Origin: Neomesorhizobium albiziae
GTDB lineage: Bacteria; Pseudomonadota; Alphaproteobacteria; Rhizobiales; Rhizobiaceae
DNA: 64,000 nucleotides
Assembly: GCF_900114255.1 (NCBI RefSeq)
Contig: NZ_FOSL01000003.1
Span: forward strand, 69,501 to 133,500
Reading direction: 5' to 3'
Under the pieces are notes generated by a model. The model had not been told where the DNA came from, ran no database searches, and was given only the letters and a program-made list of their open reading frames with translations. Position numbers and translations under genes: made by a program. Below, piece after piece: positions 25,192 through 33,483 of this stretch (its first letter is position 1; the number at the start of each line of letters is the position of its first letter).

Positions 25192-25950
25192 TTAGACCAG
25201 CGGGCGCTTGCCCTCGGACATGCCTTCCCAGCGGGCAAGGGCGAGCAGGCCCTCGACATCGACGACCTCGCAGCCCCGGTCGCGCCACTTGACGAGGTTG
25301 CGGTCGGCGAGTTTGCGGATCGTCTTGTTGGTATGGACCAGCGACAGCCCGAGCGTATCGGCGATATGCTGCTGCGTGATTGGAATCTCGACCGGCTTCT
25401 TGCCGTTGAGCCCCACCGAAGAAGCCCGCGCAGAAATGAACGCGATCAGATAGGCGGCCCGCTCCAGCGCGGTGCGCCGGCCGACGCTCAGCAGATTTTC
25501 ATCGAGCATCCGCTCCTCGCGCGAGGCAATCCAGGTGATGTCGTAGGCCAGTCCCGGATGGTTGCGGTAGAGTTCCTGCAGCTTGTCGCGCTCGAACATG
25601 CAAAGGATCATCGGCGACAGTGCTTCGACGGAATGCTGCATCTCGCCCATCAGGCTGCCTTGCAGCCCGATCAGGTCCCCCGGCATCAGATAATTGAGGA
25701 TCTGCCGGCGGCCATCCGGAAGCAGCTTGTAGCGGAAGCCCCAGCCTGAGAGGACCGTGAAAAGATGCGCACTGTGCGCACCTTCCACCAGCACCGTGGC
25801 GCCCTTGTCGACGCTCAGTTCTCCCCGCTTGAACTTGCTGACAAAGGCAAGTTCCTCCTTTTCGAAGGCGCGGAAAACCTCCAGCGGCCGCAGCGGGCAC
25901 TCCTCGCACGGATATCTCTTGGCATGGCGAATTGTGTCGGCCCTGGCCAT
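25192..25950 (-). CDS. Crp/Fnr-family transcription regulator
   Basis: A 252-residue regulator. An N-terminal cyclic-nucleotide-binding fold (about 30-150, with PGDLIGLQGSLMGEMQHSVEAL) is joined to a C-terminal helix-turn-helix (about 175-230, with ITQQHIADTLGLSLVHTNKTIRKL). The first residues contain a CEEC motif (YPCEECPLRPL) reminiscent of FNR/FixK-like metal ligands, but too few cysteines are present for a classical Fnr cluster. The gene ends 69 bases from the EcfG promoter of the DUF883 operon and diverges from a receiver gene at 26096. The effector is unknown. Confidence 0.87.
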   Translation of the reverse strand: MARADTIRHAKRYPCEECPLRPLEVFRAFEKEELAFVSKFKRGELSVDKGATVLVEGAHSAHLFTVLSGWGFRYKLLPDGRRQILNYLMPGDLIGLQGSLMGEMQHSVEALSPMILCMFERDKLQELYRNHPGLAYDITWIASREERMLDENLLSVGRRTALERAAYLIAFISARASSVGLNGKKPVEIPITQQHIADTLGLSLVHTNKTIRKLADRNLVKWRDRGCEVVDVEGLLALARWEGMSEGKRPLV

Positions 25951-26095
25951 CCGTACCCCCTCGATTTCCAGTATGTTAGATCACTTGGGCGCGGCTTCGT
26001 CGATTGGAACAAGGGCTACGTCCGTCCATGTCTTTTTTAAATGACAGTGCGCGAATTGTCCGTCATGAAACGCCTTCACTTTTCTGGAGCATGCC

Positions 26096-26494
26096 TTGTC
26101 CAAACCGCTCGATGGTCTGCGCGTTCTCATCCTGGAAGATGAATTCCTCATCGCCATGGATGTCGAGCAGCTGTGCCGGGACAGCGGCGCTAAAGATGTC
26201 GCCATCGCGCGCAGCCTTCACGAATTGGACGACCCCACCGGCGAGCCGCCAGCCTTCGATGTTGCGATCATCGACCTGATGCTTGCCGGCGTGTCGACGC
26301 TCGATTTTGCCCGACAGATCCATCAGCGCGGCGTGCCCTTCGTCTTTGCATCGGGCCATAGCGACTTGCAGGAGATTGCCGAGGCATTTCCCGGCATCAC
26401 AGTTGTAGGCAAGCCGTATGCCGGGGACGATCTCATCAGCGCAGTTGCGGCAGCAGTTGCAAGCGGCCGCTCTAGGCCGCTGTCGACCCCATGA
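26096..26494 (+). CDS. Single-domain response regulator next to the general stress sigma factor
   Basis: A 132-residue stand-alone receiver. It has acidic residues in LILEDEFLIAMD, the phosphoacceptor Asp in AIIDLMLAG and Lys in VVGKPYAG. The PFVFASGH segment resembles the PFxFATGY signature of the FAT GUY receivers (SdrG/MrrA type), which tune the general stress response as phosphate sinks or relays. Its position, converging on ecfG with a 23-base overlap, supports that. The TTG start has a GGAG site nine bases upstream. Confidence 0.85.
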   Translation: MSKPLDGLRVLILEDEFLIAMDVEQLCRDSGAKDVAIARSLHELDDPTGEPPAFDVAIIDLMLAGVSTLDFARQIHQRGVPFVFASGHSDLQEIAEAFPGITVVGKPYAGDDLISAVAAAVASGRSRPLSTP

Positions 26495-27020
26495 CCTGCG
26501 TGGCGATCGCGTCGGGACCGAAATCGGCCTCTCCCGATATTTTCAGGATTTCCTGAAGCCTCGTCCTGGCGCGGCTGACACGGCTCTTGATCGTTCCAAC
26601 GGCGCATTCGCAGATTTCCGCCGCTTCCTCGTAGGAGAAACCCGAAGCGCCGATCAGGATGATGGCTTCGCGCTGGTCTTCCGGCAGCAATTCAAGCGCC
26701 GCGCGAAAATCTTCCAGATCGAGCATGCCGTGCTGGCTCGGATGAACGGCAAGCCGTCCGGTCATGATGCCGTCGCTGTCCTGAACCTCGCGGCCGCGCT
26801 TGCGCATCTGCGAATAGAATTCGTTGCGCAAGATGGTGAACAGCCAGGCCTTGAGATTGGTGCCCTGCTGGAAACTTGTCTGCTTGTCCCACGCCTTGAC
26901 CAGCGTTTCCTGGACCAGGTCGTCGGCCTTGTCGGCATTCTGGGCAAGCGATACGGCAAATGCACGCAGACTGGGGATTGCCCCCAGGAGATCGTTCTTG
27001 AAACCGGCGGAAGCGGCCAT
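26472..27020 (-). CDS. ecfG: General stress response ECF sigma factor (EcfG/RpoE2)
   Basis: A 182-residue ECF sigma factor of the EcfG group. It starts in the family style with FKNDLLGAIPSLRAFAVSLA. Region 2 contains ADDLVQETLVKAW and LKAWLFTILRNEFYSQMRK. Region 4 contains LLPEDQREAIILIGASGFSYEEAA and the helix VGTIKSRVSRARTRL. It directs polymerase to GGAAC-N16-CGTT promoters, several of which lie in this window. It follows nepR by five bases and is held inactive by NepR until phosphorylated PhyR sequesters NepR. Confidence 0.94.
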   Translation of the reverse strand: MAASAGFKNDLLGAIPSLRAFAVSLAQNADKADDLVQETLVKAWDKQTSFQQGTNLKAWLFTILRNEFYSQMRKRGREVQDSDGIMTGRLAVHPSQHGMLDLEDFRAALELLPEDQREAIILIGASGFSYEEAAEICECAVGTIKSRVSRARTRLQEILKISGEADFGPDAIATQVMGSTAA

Positions 27021-27025
27021 CCAGA

Positions 27026-27232
27026 TCAGTCCTTCTTCGGGGCGGGCGTCGCTTGTTCAAGCTGGCTCAGCAATTGCGCGAAACGGTCTGGAACCTCATC
27101 CGACACCAGTTCGTCGTAATATTGCTTGAGCTTTCGACCGATCTCCGTATTTGCTCCCAGGAGTTCGGATGAACCGCTCCCCCTGGATTTGGCGCCTGGT
27201 GCGCTTTGCTGATCCTTTTTCATTCTATACAT
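27026..27232 (-). CDS. nepR: Anti-sigma factor NepR
   Basis: A small anti-sigma factor (about 65-68 residues) with the conserved core NTEIGRKLKQYYDELVSDEVPDRFAQLLSQL that wraps EcfG or, alternatively, phosphorylated PhyR. The remaining N-terminus is polar and disordered, as usual in the family. The first gene of the nepR-ecfG operon, it is read from the minus-strand EcfG promoter 98 bases upstream. The start could be the Met given or the one three codons later; neither has a strong ribosome binding site. Confidence 0.92.
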   Translation of the reverse strand: MYRMKKDQQSAPGAKSRGSGSSELLGANTEIGRKLKQYYDELVSDEVPDRFAQLLSQLEQATPAPKKD

Positions 27233-27330
27233 TCGCCCTGACGATCTCCTGGAAACCCGACTTTTGTGCCTTGCTAATGGGTGCAAGCAAGTGTTCGGGC
27301 TTCAATGACTTGTCGCCCGGTTCGGGCCAC

Positions 27331-27355
27331 AACGCCGAACCCGAAAATTCGTTCC
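27331..27355 (-). promoter_or_regulatory. EcfG-type promoter of nepR-ecfG
   Basis: Exact GGAAC-N16-CGTT on the minus strand upstream of nepR, implying positive autoregulation of the sigma factor. It is back to back with the phyR promoter nine bases away. Confidence 0.85.
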
Positions 27356-27363
27356 ATCGATAC

Positions 27364-27388
27364 GGAACTTTTTATTGCCCTTGGCGTT
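27364..27388 (+). promoter_or_regulatory. EcfG-type promoter of phyR
   Basis: Exact GGAAC-N16-CGTT on the plus strand, 63 bases upstream of the phyR start codon. This is the classical phyR promoter arrangement in alphaproteobacteria. Confidence 0.85.
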
Positions 27389-27451
27389 TTGGGGTCTAGG
27401 TTTGCATAACCTTGCCCACCATCGACGTCATCTTGAGGGAGACGCCTTCCA

Positions 27452-28246
27452 ATGAGTTTATCCGCAAAAATTGCTCCGCATCTGCCGTTTCTGCGTCGCT
27501 TCGCACGTGCCGTTTCGGGATCGCAGGCCAGCGGCGACGCGCTTGTGGCCGCGACACTAGAGGCAATCATCTCCGACGTAAGCATTTTTCCGGAGGCTTC
27601 CAACGAGCGCATCGCGCTCTACAAGATATTCGCCAAGCTGTTTACCTCCATTTCGATCCGCGTTCCCCATGAGTGGCCGGCTCCGGCCTGGGAGCAGCGC
27701 GCCGCCGCAAACCTCTCATCCGTTGCGCCCCGTCCCCGCCAGGCGTTCCTCCTGGTCGCCGTGGAAGGCTTCTCCGAAGACGAAGCCGCGGAGATTCTCG
27801 ACGTCGACGAGGAAGAACTGGCGTCGCTGCTGCGCCAGGCCAGCACCGAGATATCGCGCCAGGTCGCGACCGATGTTCTCATCATAGAGGACGAACCGCT
27901 GATCGCCATGGACATCGAGGAGATGGTGGAAAGCCTCGGCCACCGGGTTGTCGGCACCGCCCGCACCCACGCCGAGGCAACAGCGCTGTTTTCCAAACAC
28001 AATCCCAAAATGGTGTTGGCCGACATTCAGCTGGCTGACGGCAGCTCCGGCATCGATGCTGTCAACGAGATTCTGTCCTCGACCCCTGTGCCGGTGATTT
28101 TCATTACCGCCTTCCCGGAACGGCTGCTTACCGGCGAACGGCCGGAGCCGGCTTTCCTCGTCACCAAGCCGTTTAACCCGGACATGGTGAAGGCATTGAT
28201 CAGCCAGGCGCTTTTCTTCGACAGGCAGGCCAAGGCCGCCGCCTGA
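27452..28246 (+). CDS. phyR: General stress response regulator PhyR
   Basis: A 264-residue anti-anti-sigma factor. The N-terminal sigma-like domain (about 1-130) mimics EcfG and contains RPRQAFLLVAVEGFSEDEAAEIL. The C-terminal receiver (about 140-258) has LIIEDEPLIAMDIEE, the phosphoacceptor Asp in MVLADIQLADG and Lys in VTKPFNP. On phosphorylation it releases the sigma-like domain to bind NepR and free EcfG. It is divergent from nepR-ecfG with exact EcfG promoters on both sides. Nearby HWE kinases are candidate phosphodonors. Confidence 0.95.
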   Translation: MSLSAKIAPHLPFLRRFARAVSGSQASGDALVAATLEAIISDVSIFPEASNERIALYKIFAKLFTSISIRVPHEWPAPAWEQRAAANLSSVAPRPRQAFLLVAVEGFSEDEAAEILDVDEEELASLLRQASTEISRQVATDVLIIEDEPLIAMDIEEMVESLGHRVVGTARTHAEATALFSKHNPKMVLADIQLADGSSGIDAVNEILSSTPVPVIFITAFPERLLTGERPEPAFLVTKPFNPDMVKALISQALFFDRQAKAAA

Positions 28247-28274
28247 TATTTCCGCCAACTGCACGGAAAGCCGC

Positions 28275-28374
28275 CTACTGCATAATTCCCTAAATCGGGA
28301 TCGATTTAAGGAGTTGTGCAGTAAATCAAAGTTCTACAAGCAACCTTTGCGCTTCTGAACAGACGCGCGGCGCT
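28275..28374 (-). repeat. RIME-like intergenic palindromic element (full copy)
   Basis: A 100-base element with a hairpin made of TACTGCAYAAYTCCYTAAATCG arms (28276-28323) and a second module running to AGACGCGCGGCGCT. The second module, read on the minus strand, matches the half copy at 37391-37444. I recognise the layout from rhizobial RIME-type mosaic repeats. It lies between phyR and the DUF1328 gene. Confidence 0.7.
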
Positions 28375-28399
28375 ATAGAAGGCGGCCTTTCCATGTGAA

Positions 28400-28424
28400 G
28401 GAACAAACCGCGCCGCCAAGCGTT
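28400..28424 (+). promoter_or_regulatory. EcfG-type promoter of the DUF1328 gene
   Basis: Exact GGAAC-N16-CGTT on the plus strand, 28 bases upstream of the DUF1328 start codon. Confidence 0.83.
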
Positions 28425-28452
28425 TTCAAGCAAGATTTGGAAGGAGTTCGTC

Positions 28453-28620
28453 ATGCTTTATTGGGCCCTTGTCTTTCTGGTGGTCGCCATCATTGCCGGT
28501 GCTCTTGGTTTTGGCGGCATTGCCGGAACATCCGCCGGAATAGCGCAGATTCTGTTCTTCATCTTCCTGGCGTTTCTGGTGCTTTCGCTGCTCGCCGGCC
28601 TGTTTCGCAGAGCGCGTTAG
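28453..28620 (+). CDS. DUF1328 small membrane protein (YtjA-like), EcfG-controlled
   Basis: A 55-residue very hydrophobic protein, [19 protein letters not shown], with two membrane helices joined by the Gly-rich [13 protein letters not shown] turn and a basic end. It matches the DUF1328 family of tiny inner-membrane proteins common in stress regulons. AAGGAG lies seven bases before the ATG, and an exact EcfG promoter lies just upstream. It is too short for most gene finders. Function unknown. Confidence 0.9.
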   Translation: MLYWALVFLVVAIIAGALGFGGIAGTSAGIAQILFFIFLAFLVLSLLAGLFRRAR

Positions 28621-28642
28621 AAATGACCGTCAGGCCTGTTAC

Positions 28643-28673
28643 CTGAAAACCGATCCCCTCAAGCGGTTTTCAG
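28643..28673 (+). terminator. Hairpin after the DUF1328 gene
   Basis: A perfect ten-base stem (CTGAAAACCG and its complement) with an 11-base loop starts 23 bases after the stop codon. It lacks a following T-run, so it may stabilise the transcript rather than terminate it. A second inverted repeat (CCGCCGGAC, 28677-28685 and 28710-28718) follows. Confidence 0.5.
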
Positions 28674-28731
28674 CCTCCGCCGGACCGTGCTCCTCCAAAG
28701 GAACACGTTGTCCGGCGGAACTTATTTAAGG

Positions 28732-28756
28732 GGAACCCAACGCAGTCTCGACCGTT
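28732..28756 (+). promoter_or_regulatory. EcfG-type promoter of an HWE kinase gene
   Basis: Exact GGAAC-N16-CGTT on the plus strand, 29 bases before the ATG at 28786. It rules out the longest reading of the kinase gene, which would start upstream of the promoter at 28687. Confidence 0.8.
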
Positions 28757-28785
28757 CAGCTTGCGAGGGAATGGGATATCGATCC

Positions 28786-29820
28786 ATGAGTCCGCGCAAT
28801 GAAAAAGGGAGAAGCGACGGGACAGGCGCCATTATGAACATCCCTGCAAGAATTGGCGGCGATATCGAACGCATCCTGCTGCGGTCCCTGCGCAACACCG
28901 GCGTTTCGCTGCTGTACCAGGACAGCGATTTGCGGGTTGTATGGACGCAGAATGTGCCCTCCGCCTGGGCACCGGGCGATCTCTATGGAATGACCGACCA
29001 TGATTTCCTGCCCGAGACCGAGGCACTGCGCCTGACGACCGCCAAGCGCGAGGTGCTGGCGACCGGCAACAGGGACAGCCTTGATATCCGTATCGCTGGC
29101 GATGAAGGCGCACGCTGGTTCGACGTGTGGATTGACGCCGATCGTGGCGATGACGGCGCTGTCGTTGGTGTGGTGACCACTGCCGTCGAGACCACGGAGC
29201 AGAAGCGGCGCGAGCAGACCTTGCGCACCCTGCTGCGTGAAGTCAGTCACCGCTCCAAGAACCTGCTGGCCATCATCCAGAGCATCGCCACGCAGACCGG
29301 GCGCTACTCCGGCACGCTGGAGGGGTTTCTCGGCCGCTTCCGAGGCCGCCTCCAATCGCTGGCGTCGACCCAGGATCTGGTGACCTTGTCCAACTGGCGC
29401 GGCGCCGACCTGCGCGAACTCGTGATCGGCCAGGTCGGACGCTATTGCGCCGACCCGGCGAGGAACATCCGTCTAGAAGGAGCCAATCCCTATCTCAACC
29501 CCAATGCAGCGCTGCACATAGGATTGGCGCTGCACGAACTTGCGGTGAATTCGGTGAGCTATGGAGCGCTCTCCAGGCCCGACGGCTTCGTTACGATTTG
29601 CGCGGCGCTGGCATCGGCTGAAGCCGCCGATGCGCTGACGCTGACGTGGACCGAAACGATCGCTGCACGCGATGGCGCACTGGATGAAAAGAAGTTCGGC
29701 AGCGTGGCGCTGGAGCGGGTCGTACCCGCGTCGCTGAATGGCACGGCGTCGTTCACCGCCGATGGCGACCAGCTGGAATATCGCCTGGTGATACCGTCGG
29801 ACAATTTCGAGATCGACTAA
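28786..29820 (+). CDS. HWE-family histidine kinase with PAS domain, EcfG-controlled
   Basis: A 344-residue soluble kinase. A PAS domain at about 30-135 (GVSLLYQDSDLRVVWTQN) is followed by a HisKA_2/HWE core with the phosphorylated His in LREVSHRSKNLLAIIQSIA and the N-box HELAVNSVSYGALS. The exact EcfG promoter just upstream makes it both a likely stress-regulon member and a candidate PhyR kinase, forming a feedback loop. Starts at 28771, 28786 and 28834 are possible; none has an ideal binding site. I chose 28786. Confidence 0.86.
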   Translation: MSPRNEKGRSDGTGAIMNIPARIGGDIERILLRSLRNTGVSLLYQDSDLRVVWTQNVPSAWAPGDLYGMTDHDFLPETEALRLTTAKREVLATGNRDSLDIRIAGDEGARWFDVWIDADRGDDGAVVGVVTTAVETTEQKRREQTLRTLLREVSHRSKNLLAIIQSIATQTGRYSGTLEGFLGRFRGRLQSLASTQDLVTLSNWRGADLRELVIGQVGRYCADPARNIRLEGANPYLNPNAALHIGLALHELAVNSVSYGALSRPDGFVTICAALASAEAADALTLTWTETIAARDGALDEKKFGSVALERVVPASLNGTASFTADGDQLEYRLVIPSDNFEID

Positions 29821-29846
29821 CCCCCAGATGAAGCCTTGCAGAAAAA

Positions 29847-29870
29847 AGCCGGCCTTTTTAGGGGCCGGCT
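29847..29870. terminator. Hairpin after the HWE kinase gene
   Basis: An AGCCGGCC/GGCCGGCT stem with an eight-base T-rich loop, 26 bases after the kinase stop. The T-run (six T) is on the minus-strand side, so its polarity is opposite to the kinase gene and its role is uncertain. A second hairpin (GAAAGACG/CGTCTTTC) follows at 29884-29908. Confidence 0.5.
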
Positions 29871-29929
29871 CTGTGCAGATGTCGAAAGACGGAGGGGGAT
29901 CGTCTTTCATGGTGAGCCGAAAGCCGCGT

Positions 29930-29949
29930 GGGGGTGGGGTTGGGGTGGG
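29930..29949 (+). other. G-quadruplex-type motif
   Basis: Four G-tracts of 5, 4, 4 and 3 bases separated by one or two T residues lie in the 284-base gap between the HWE kinase and the next gene. The short loops meet the usual G-quadruplex pattern on the plus strand. The rest of the gap holds two hairpins and no gene. Confidence 0.6.
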
Positions 29950-30104
29950 AGGCGGCCTCCGACGTCACCAGCCAATAATTCCTCGCGTGCCGAAAGGTTC
30001 CGGCAGGTCGCAAAAAAGTTCGACGACGACGAAAACCGGCCTTCGCCCGTCGGCTGGAACCCGAAGCCACCCCACTTCGTTTCTTTGCCGAAAGGAAATC
30101 GGCC

Positions 30105-30431
30105 ATGGAACACATCGCTGCACTCCTGCTCATCATCGGCTGTTCGGACAACCTTGAACAATGTCGTGAACTCCCCTCGCCTGTGACCGTCTTCGAAACG
30201 GTCGAGGAATGCGAGGACGCGCTTCCGGTCGGGTTGCGCACCTTTTCCGGCCAGCACCCGCAGATCTTCGCCAAATGCCTGACGGTTGACCCGGCGATGG
30301 AAGAAGAGGATGCCGAACTGACGTGGGACGTCAAACCCGACGGCACTCTGGTTGCGTCGATTGGCGCCCCGGACGTCATGGTTGCGTCAGATTCCGCGCG
30401 CACGGAGAAGCGCCATCAGACGCAAGAGTAA
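30105..30431 (+). CDS. Hypothetical protein with conserved-looking cysteines
   Basis: A 108-residue protein. The first 12 residues are hydrophobic (MEHIAALLLIIGCS) but lack a basic start, so export is uncertain. Four Cys follow (GCSD, EQCRE, EECED, AKCLT), spaced so that two disulfides are possible if exported. The C-terminal third is polar. AAAGGAAAT precedes the ATG. No family recognised with confidence. It lies 79 bases upstream of a glycine-zipper lipoprotein gene. Confidence 0.65.
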   Translation: MEHIAALLLIIGCSDNLEQCRELPSPVTVFETVEECEDALPVGLRTFSGQHPQIFAKCLTVDPAMEEEDAELTWDVKPDGTLVASIGAPDVMVASDSARTEKRHQTQE

Positions 30432-30509
30432 ATTTGCTTGATTGACGCAAATGCCTTTCGGCATGATATGTGACGGTAGGGACAGATTTTTTACCACCAA
30501 GGAGAGTTG

Positions 30510-30767
30510 ATGATGAGGAACGTTCTTTTCGCGCTCGCCGCGACACTTGCGATTACCGGCTGCACGACTGCCGAGCAGACCGCGGTGGTCGGAGGCGCTG
30601 CCGGCGCAGCTATCGGCGGCATTGCCGGCGGCTGGGAAGGCGCCGCGATCGGCGCTGGCGCCGGCGCCATCGGTGGTTACCTGCTGGGCAGGGCTGCGGA
30701 CCGTCCCGGTTACTGCCGCTATCGCGACCGCCGCACTGGCCGCGTCTACGTCGAGCGCTGCAGCTGA
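30510..30767 (+). CDS. Glycine-zipper lipoprotein (YMGG-like)
   Basis: An 85-residue outer-membrane-type lipoprotein. The lipobox is in LAITGCTT (Cys about 18). A Gly/Ala repeat (GGAAGAAIGGIAGG then GAAIGAGAGAIGGYLLG) forms two zipper helices, and a basic C-terminus contains two Cys (YCRYRDRRTGRVYVERC). Proteins of this layout are common in rhizobial envelopes. AAGGAG precedes the ATG; an in-frame TTG one codon upstream is not needed. A terminator follows. Confidence 0.85.
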   Translation: MMRNVLFALAATLAITGCTTAEQTAVVGGAAGAAIGGIAGGWEGAAIGAGAGAIGGYLLGRAADRPGYCRYRDRRTGRVYVERCS

Positions 30768-30812
30768 TCAGACTGCAAGCCGTCTCGGAAGGGAACGGCT
30801 TGCCTCCGCTCG

Positions 30813-30847
30813 ATGGCGTCCGGTCCTACCGGGCGCCATTCTTTTGT
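30813..30847 (+). terminator. Terminator of the glycine-zipper lipoprotein gene
   Basis: A 12-base stem (ATGGCGTCCGGT with its complement and one G-T pair), a three-base loop, then TCTTTTGTG. An earlier hairpin (GCAAGCCGT/ACGGCTTGC) lies at 30775-30803. Confidence 0.75.
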
Positions 30848-30889
30848 GTTCTCCCTGCTTGCGGAAGGAGGCTGGCGGAAGCCGGTCTC

Positions 30890-32560
30890 CTACCGGCGTG
30901 AGAGCATCTTTTTCTGCCGGGCGAGCGGGATTTCGATATCCACCTGCAGTCCTTCCGGACCGAACGCCCGCTCGATGGAGCCGCCCAGTTCGCGGGTGAT
31001 GTTCATGTCGATGAGCTTGGTGCCGAAACTGCTCTTGTCGGGCACCGACAGCGGTTTCTCGCTGTCTTCCGACCATGTCAGCAAGACGGTCTGACGGCCG
31101 CCGTCGCCGTTGAGACGCCATTTGACTTTCAATCCGCCCTTGCCGCGGCCGGCATCGCCATATTTGAGCGCATTGGTGGCGAGCTCGTGAAAGGTCAGGC
31201 CCAGCGCCTGGGTCGTCGGCTCGTCGATTTCGACGGGAGGCCCAGACAGGACGCCCGCCTCAAGGTTCTTGCCGAACACCTGCTCGAGCTCGGTTTTTAA
31301 GAGTTCCTCCAGGTCGGCCTTCTGCCATTGCGACCGTGTCAGCATATCCTGCGAGGCAGCCATCGCCTGCAGGCGGGCGGCGAAAGACGCCGAAAATTCG
31401 TCGATGTTCTTGGAATGGCTGGCCGTCTGGCGGGCCATGGCAAGCACGCGGGTGATGGAATTCTTGATGCGATGCTTCATCTCCTGAAGCATCAGGTCTT
31501 TTTCCAGCAGGCTTTTTTCGGTGGCGTTCTGCAGCGTCTCGACTGCCGTGTAGGCACGGTCCTGCCATCTTGCCAGCATGGCGATCGCGCCCGCGAGAAC
31601 CAGGCCGATGATGCCGAGCGATATGGGGATGATCGGTGACGCAGGCAGCTCGAACCCTGCCGTCGGGCGAAACTGCACGGTCCAGGGTTGGCCGGCGACG
31701 ATCAGTTCCCGCGTCACCAGATGAGAATTGGCGAGATCGGGATTTGGCGGCACCTGCGAGCGGAAGAGCAGGTTCTCCGGCATTGCCGGCCCCTCGAAGA
31801 CCTCGACATTGACCGGCAGCAGCGGGGTCTGGCCGAGCGCTGCGCTGAAAAGCTCGTTGGCCCGGAAGGCGGCGTAAAGAATGCCTGCGGGTGGGCTTGA
31901 GGGCTCGGTCGGCCGATCGACCCGCAGGAATACCAGGAAACCCGAATACACCGGGCCTTCGGCCGTCTGGCCGAACTGCACCCGTCCGGTAGCGTGGGCG
32001 CCGGGCGCCTCGATCGCCGCGTCAAGTGCCCGGCGGCGGGCGGCGTCGCTGTACATGTCGAGGCCCATTGCAGCCAGGCTGGCTTCATTCGACGGCTCAA
32101 ACATGACGATAGGCAGCCTTTTGGCCTTGCCCGACTCCTCCGGCCATATCCGCCGCACTATCCCATAATCGTTCAGGATCTCCTGTTCGATGGCGGCATC
32201 ATCGTCAGGCCCCGCGATCTTCAGGAGGCCGATGCCGCGCAGCCCGGTATAGGTCTTGTCAATGTTCAGTCCGGATACGAACACCTTGAACTCGTCGCCG
32301 GTTGGCTGGCCCTTATGGGCTTCAAAGAAGGCGTGCGAAGCTCTCAGCAATAACAAATGCAGGTCGATCCGGCTGCCTATGCGGGCAAGCGCGTCGTCGG
32401 CCGCGGCGGCGAACTTGATTCGGCCGGCTTCCTGGCTGGCGAAATAGGCAAAACCGGCCATCACCAGACTGGCCAGTGCCACGGAAAGGAAGACGGCGAA
32501 CGGAAAGAGCTTTTTCAACGGCAGGCGTTCTCGGATGGATAACCGACCGAGTTGTAACAA
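30890..32560 (-). CDS. Membrane HWE-family histidine kinase with CHASE sensor
   Basis: A 556-residue sensor kinase. A membrane helix at about 17-38 is followed by a periplasmic CHASE domain (about 70-260, including [17 protein letters not shown] and [16 protein letters not shown]) and a second helix at about 310-332. The HWE/HisKA_2 core has the phosphorylated His in [19 protein letters not shown] and the N-box [22 protein letters not shown] kinases control PhyR in several alphaproteobacteria (PhyK type), and phyR is 3 kb away. The TTG start is preceded by GAGGGG. No EcfG promoter seen. Confidence 0.9.
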   Translation of the reverse strand: MLQLGRLSIRERLPLKKLFPFAVFLSVALASLVMAGFAYFASQEAGRIKFAAAADDALARIGSRIDLHLLLLRASHAFFEAHKGQPTGDEFKVFVSGLNIDKTYTGLRGIGLLKIAGPDDDAAIEQEILNDYGIVRRIWPEESGKAKRLPIVMFEPSNEASLAAMGLDMYSDAARRRALDAAIEAPGAHATGRVQFGQTAEGPVYSGFLVFLRVDRPTEPSSPPAGILYAAFRANELFSAALGQTPLLPVNVEVFEGPAMPENLLFRSQVPPNPDLANSHLVTRELIVAGQPWTVQFRPTAGFELPASPIIPISLGIIGLVLAGAIAMLARWQDRAYTAVETLQNATEKSLLEKDLMLQEMKHRIKNSITRVLAMARQTASHSKNIDEFSASFAARLQAMAASQDMLTRSQWQKADLEELLKTELEQVFGKNLEAGVLSGPPVEIDEPTTQALGLTFHELATNALKYGDAGRGKGGLKVKWRLNGDGGRQTVLLTWSEDSEKPLSVPDKSSFGTKLIDMNITRELGGSIERAFGPEGLQVDIEIPLARQKKMLSRR

Positions 32561-32680
32561 CTACGCCCCTCAATGCAATGCAAGGTCCGGCCCGGCCATT
32601 GGCTTGGGCCAGCATGGTGATGGGCCGCCGCCATCGAATCGAATGCCAGCTAACAATTCCAAACGGCTAGCCGCCAGCGT

Positions 32681-33469
32681 TCAGGCGGCGACTTTCAAGG
32701 CGCCGGGACCGGGGATGGCGCCGGATGGGCATTTCCCCAGGATGATCATGCCCAGCACCTCGTCCTTCGTCACATCCGAAGTACGCGCGGTGCCAACCAC
32801 CTGGCCGTTCTTCATCACGCAGACACGGTCGGCGAGATCGAAGACGTCGTGAATGTCGTGGCTGATCAGGAAGATGCCGATGCCGTCGGCCTTGAGCTGT
32901 TTCACCAGCTCGCCGACCTGCGCCGTTTCCTGAGGCCCGAGGGCTGCGGTCGGCTCGTCCATAATCAGGATGCGGGCATTGAACAGGATGGCGCGCGCGA
33001 TGGCCACCGACTGGCGCTGGCCGCCGGACAGCTTGAGAACCGGCTCCTTGAAGCGCTGGAAGCGCGGATTGAGACGCCCCATCACCTTGCGGGCTTCGGC
33101 TTCCATGGCGACGTCGTCGAGCGTGCCCCAGCCGGTGCGCAATTCGCGACCGAGGAAGAGGTTGGCGGCGGCATCGACGTTGTCGGCCAGCGCGAGCGTC
33201 TGGTAGATCGTCTCGATGCCGTATTTCTTGGCGTCGCGCGGGTTCGAAATTGCCGCTTCCTCGCCACTCACCATGATCGTTCCGGCGTCGCGCTTGTAGG
33301 CGCCGGAGAGGATTTTGATCAGCGTCGATTTGCCGGCGCCGTTGTGGCCGAGCAACGCCACCACCTCTCCCGTATGGAGATCGACGGACGCGTCGTCGAC
33401 GGCGCGAATGCCGCCGAACGCGATCGAGATGTTGCGCATATCGACGAGCGGTGTGCGGGTCGCTTCCAT
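32681..33469 (-). CDS. xylG: Sugar ABC transporter ATPase (xylose/ribose type)
   Basis: A 262-residue single-domain ATPase. Walker A is GHNGAGKST, the Q-loop is in [11 protein letters not shown], the signature is LSGGQRQSV, Walker B is [12 protein letters not shown] and the switch is ISHDIHD. E. coli XylG carries two such domains; this is the one-domain form common in rhizobial sugar systems, so it presumably dimerises. It follows the permease gene by 14 bases with GGAGAG before the ATG. It is the last gene of the binding protein-permease-ATPase operon. The exact sugar is inferred from the XylF-like binding protein. Confidence 0.85.
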   Translation of the reverse strand: MEATRTPLVDMRNISIAFGGIRAVDDASVDLHTGEVVALLGHNGAGKSTLIKILSGAYKRDAGTIMVSGEEAAISNPRDAKKYGIETIYQTLALADNVDAAANLFLGRELRTGWGTLDDVAMEAEARKVMGRLNPRFQRFKEPVLKLSGGQRQSVAIARAILFNARILIMDEPTAALGPQETAQVGELVKQLKADGIGIFLISHDIHDVFDLADRVCVMKNGQVVGTARTSDVTKDEVLGMIILGKCPSGAIPGPGALKVAA

Positions 33470-33483
33470 GATGCTCTCTCCTG

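Noticed and set aside
25995-26020. Possible EcfG promoter before the single-domain receiver gene
   Set aside because: GGAAC is present, but the spacing leads to CATG instead of CGTT, so the consensus is not met.
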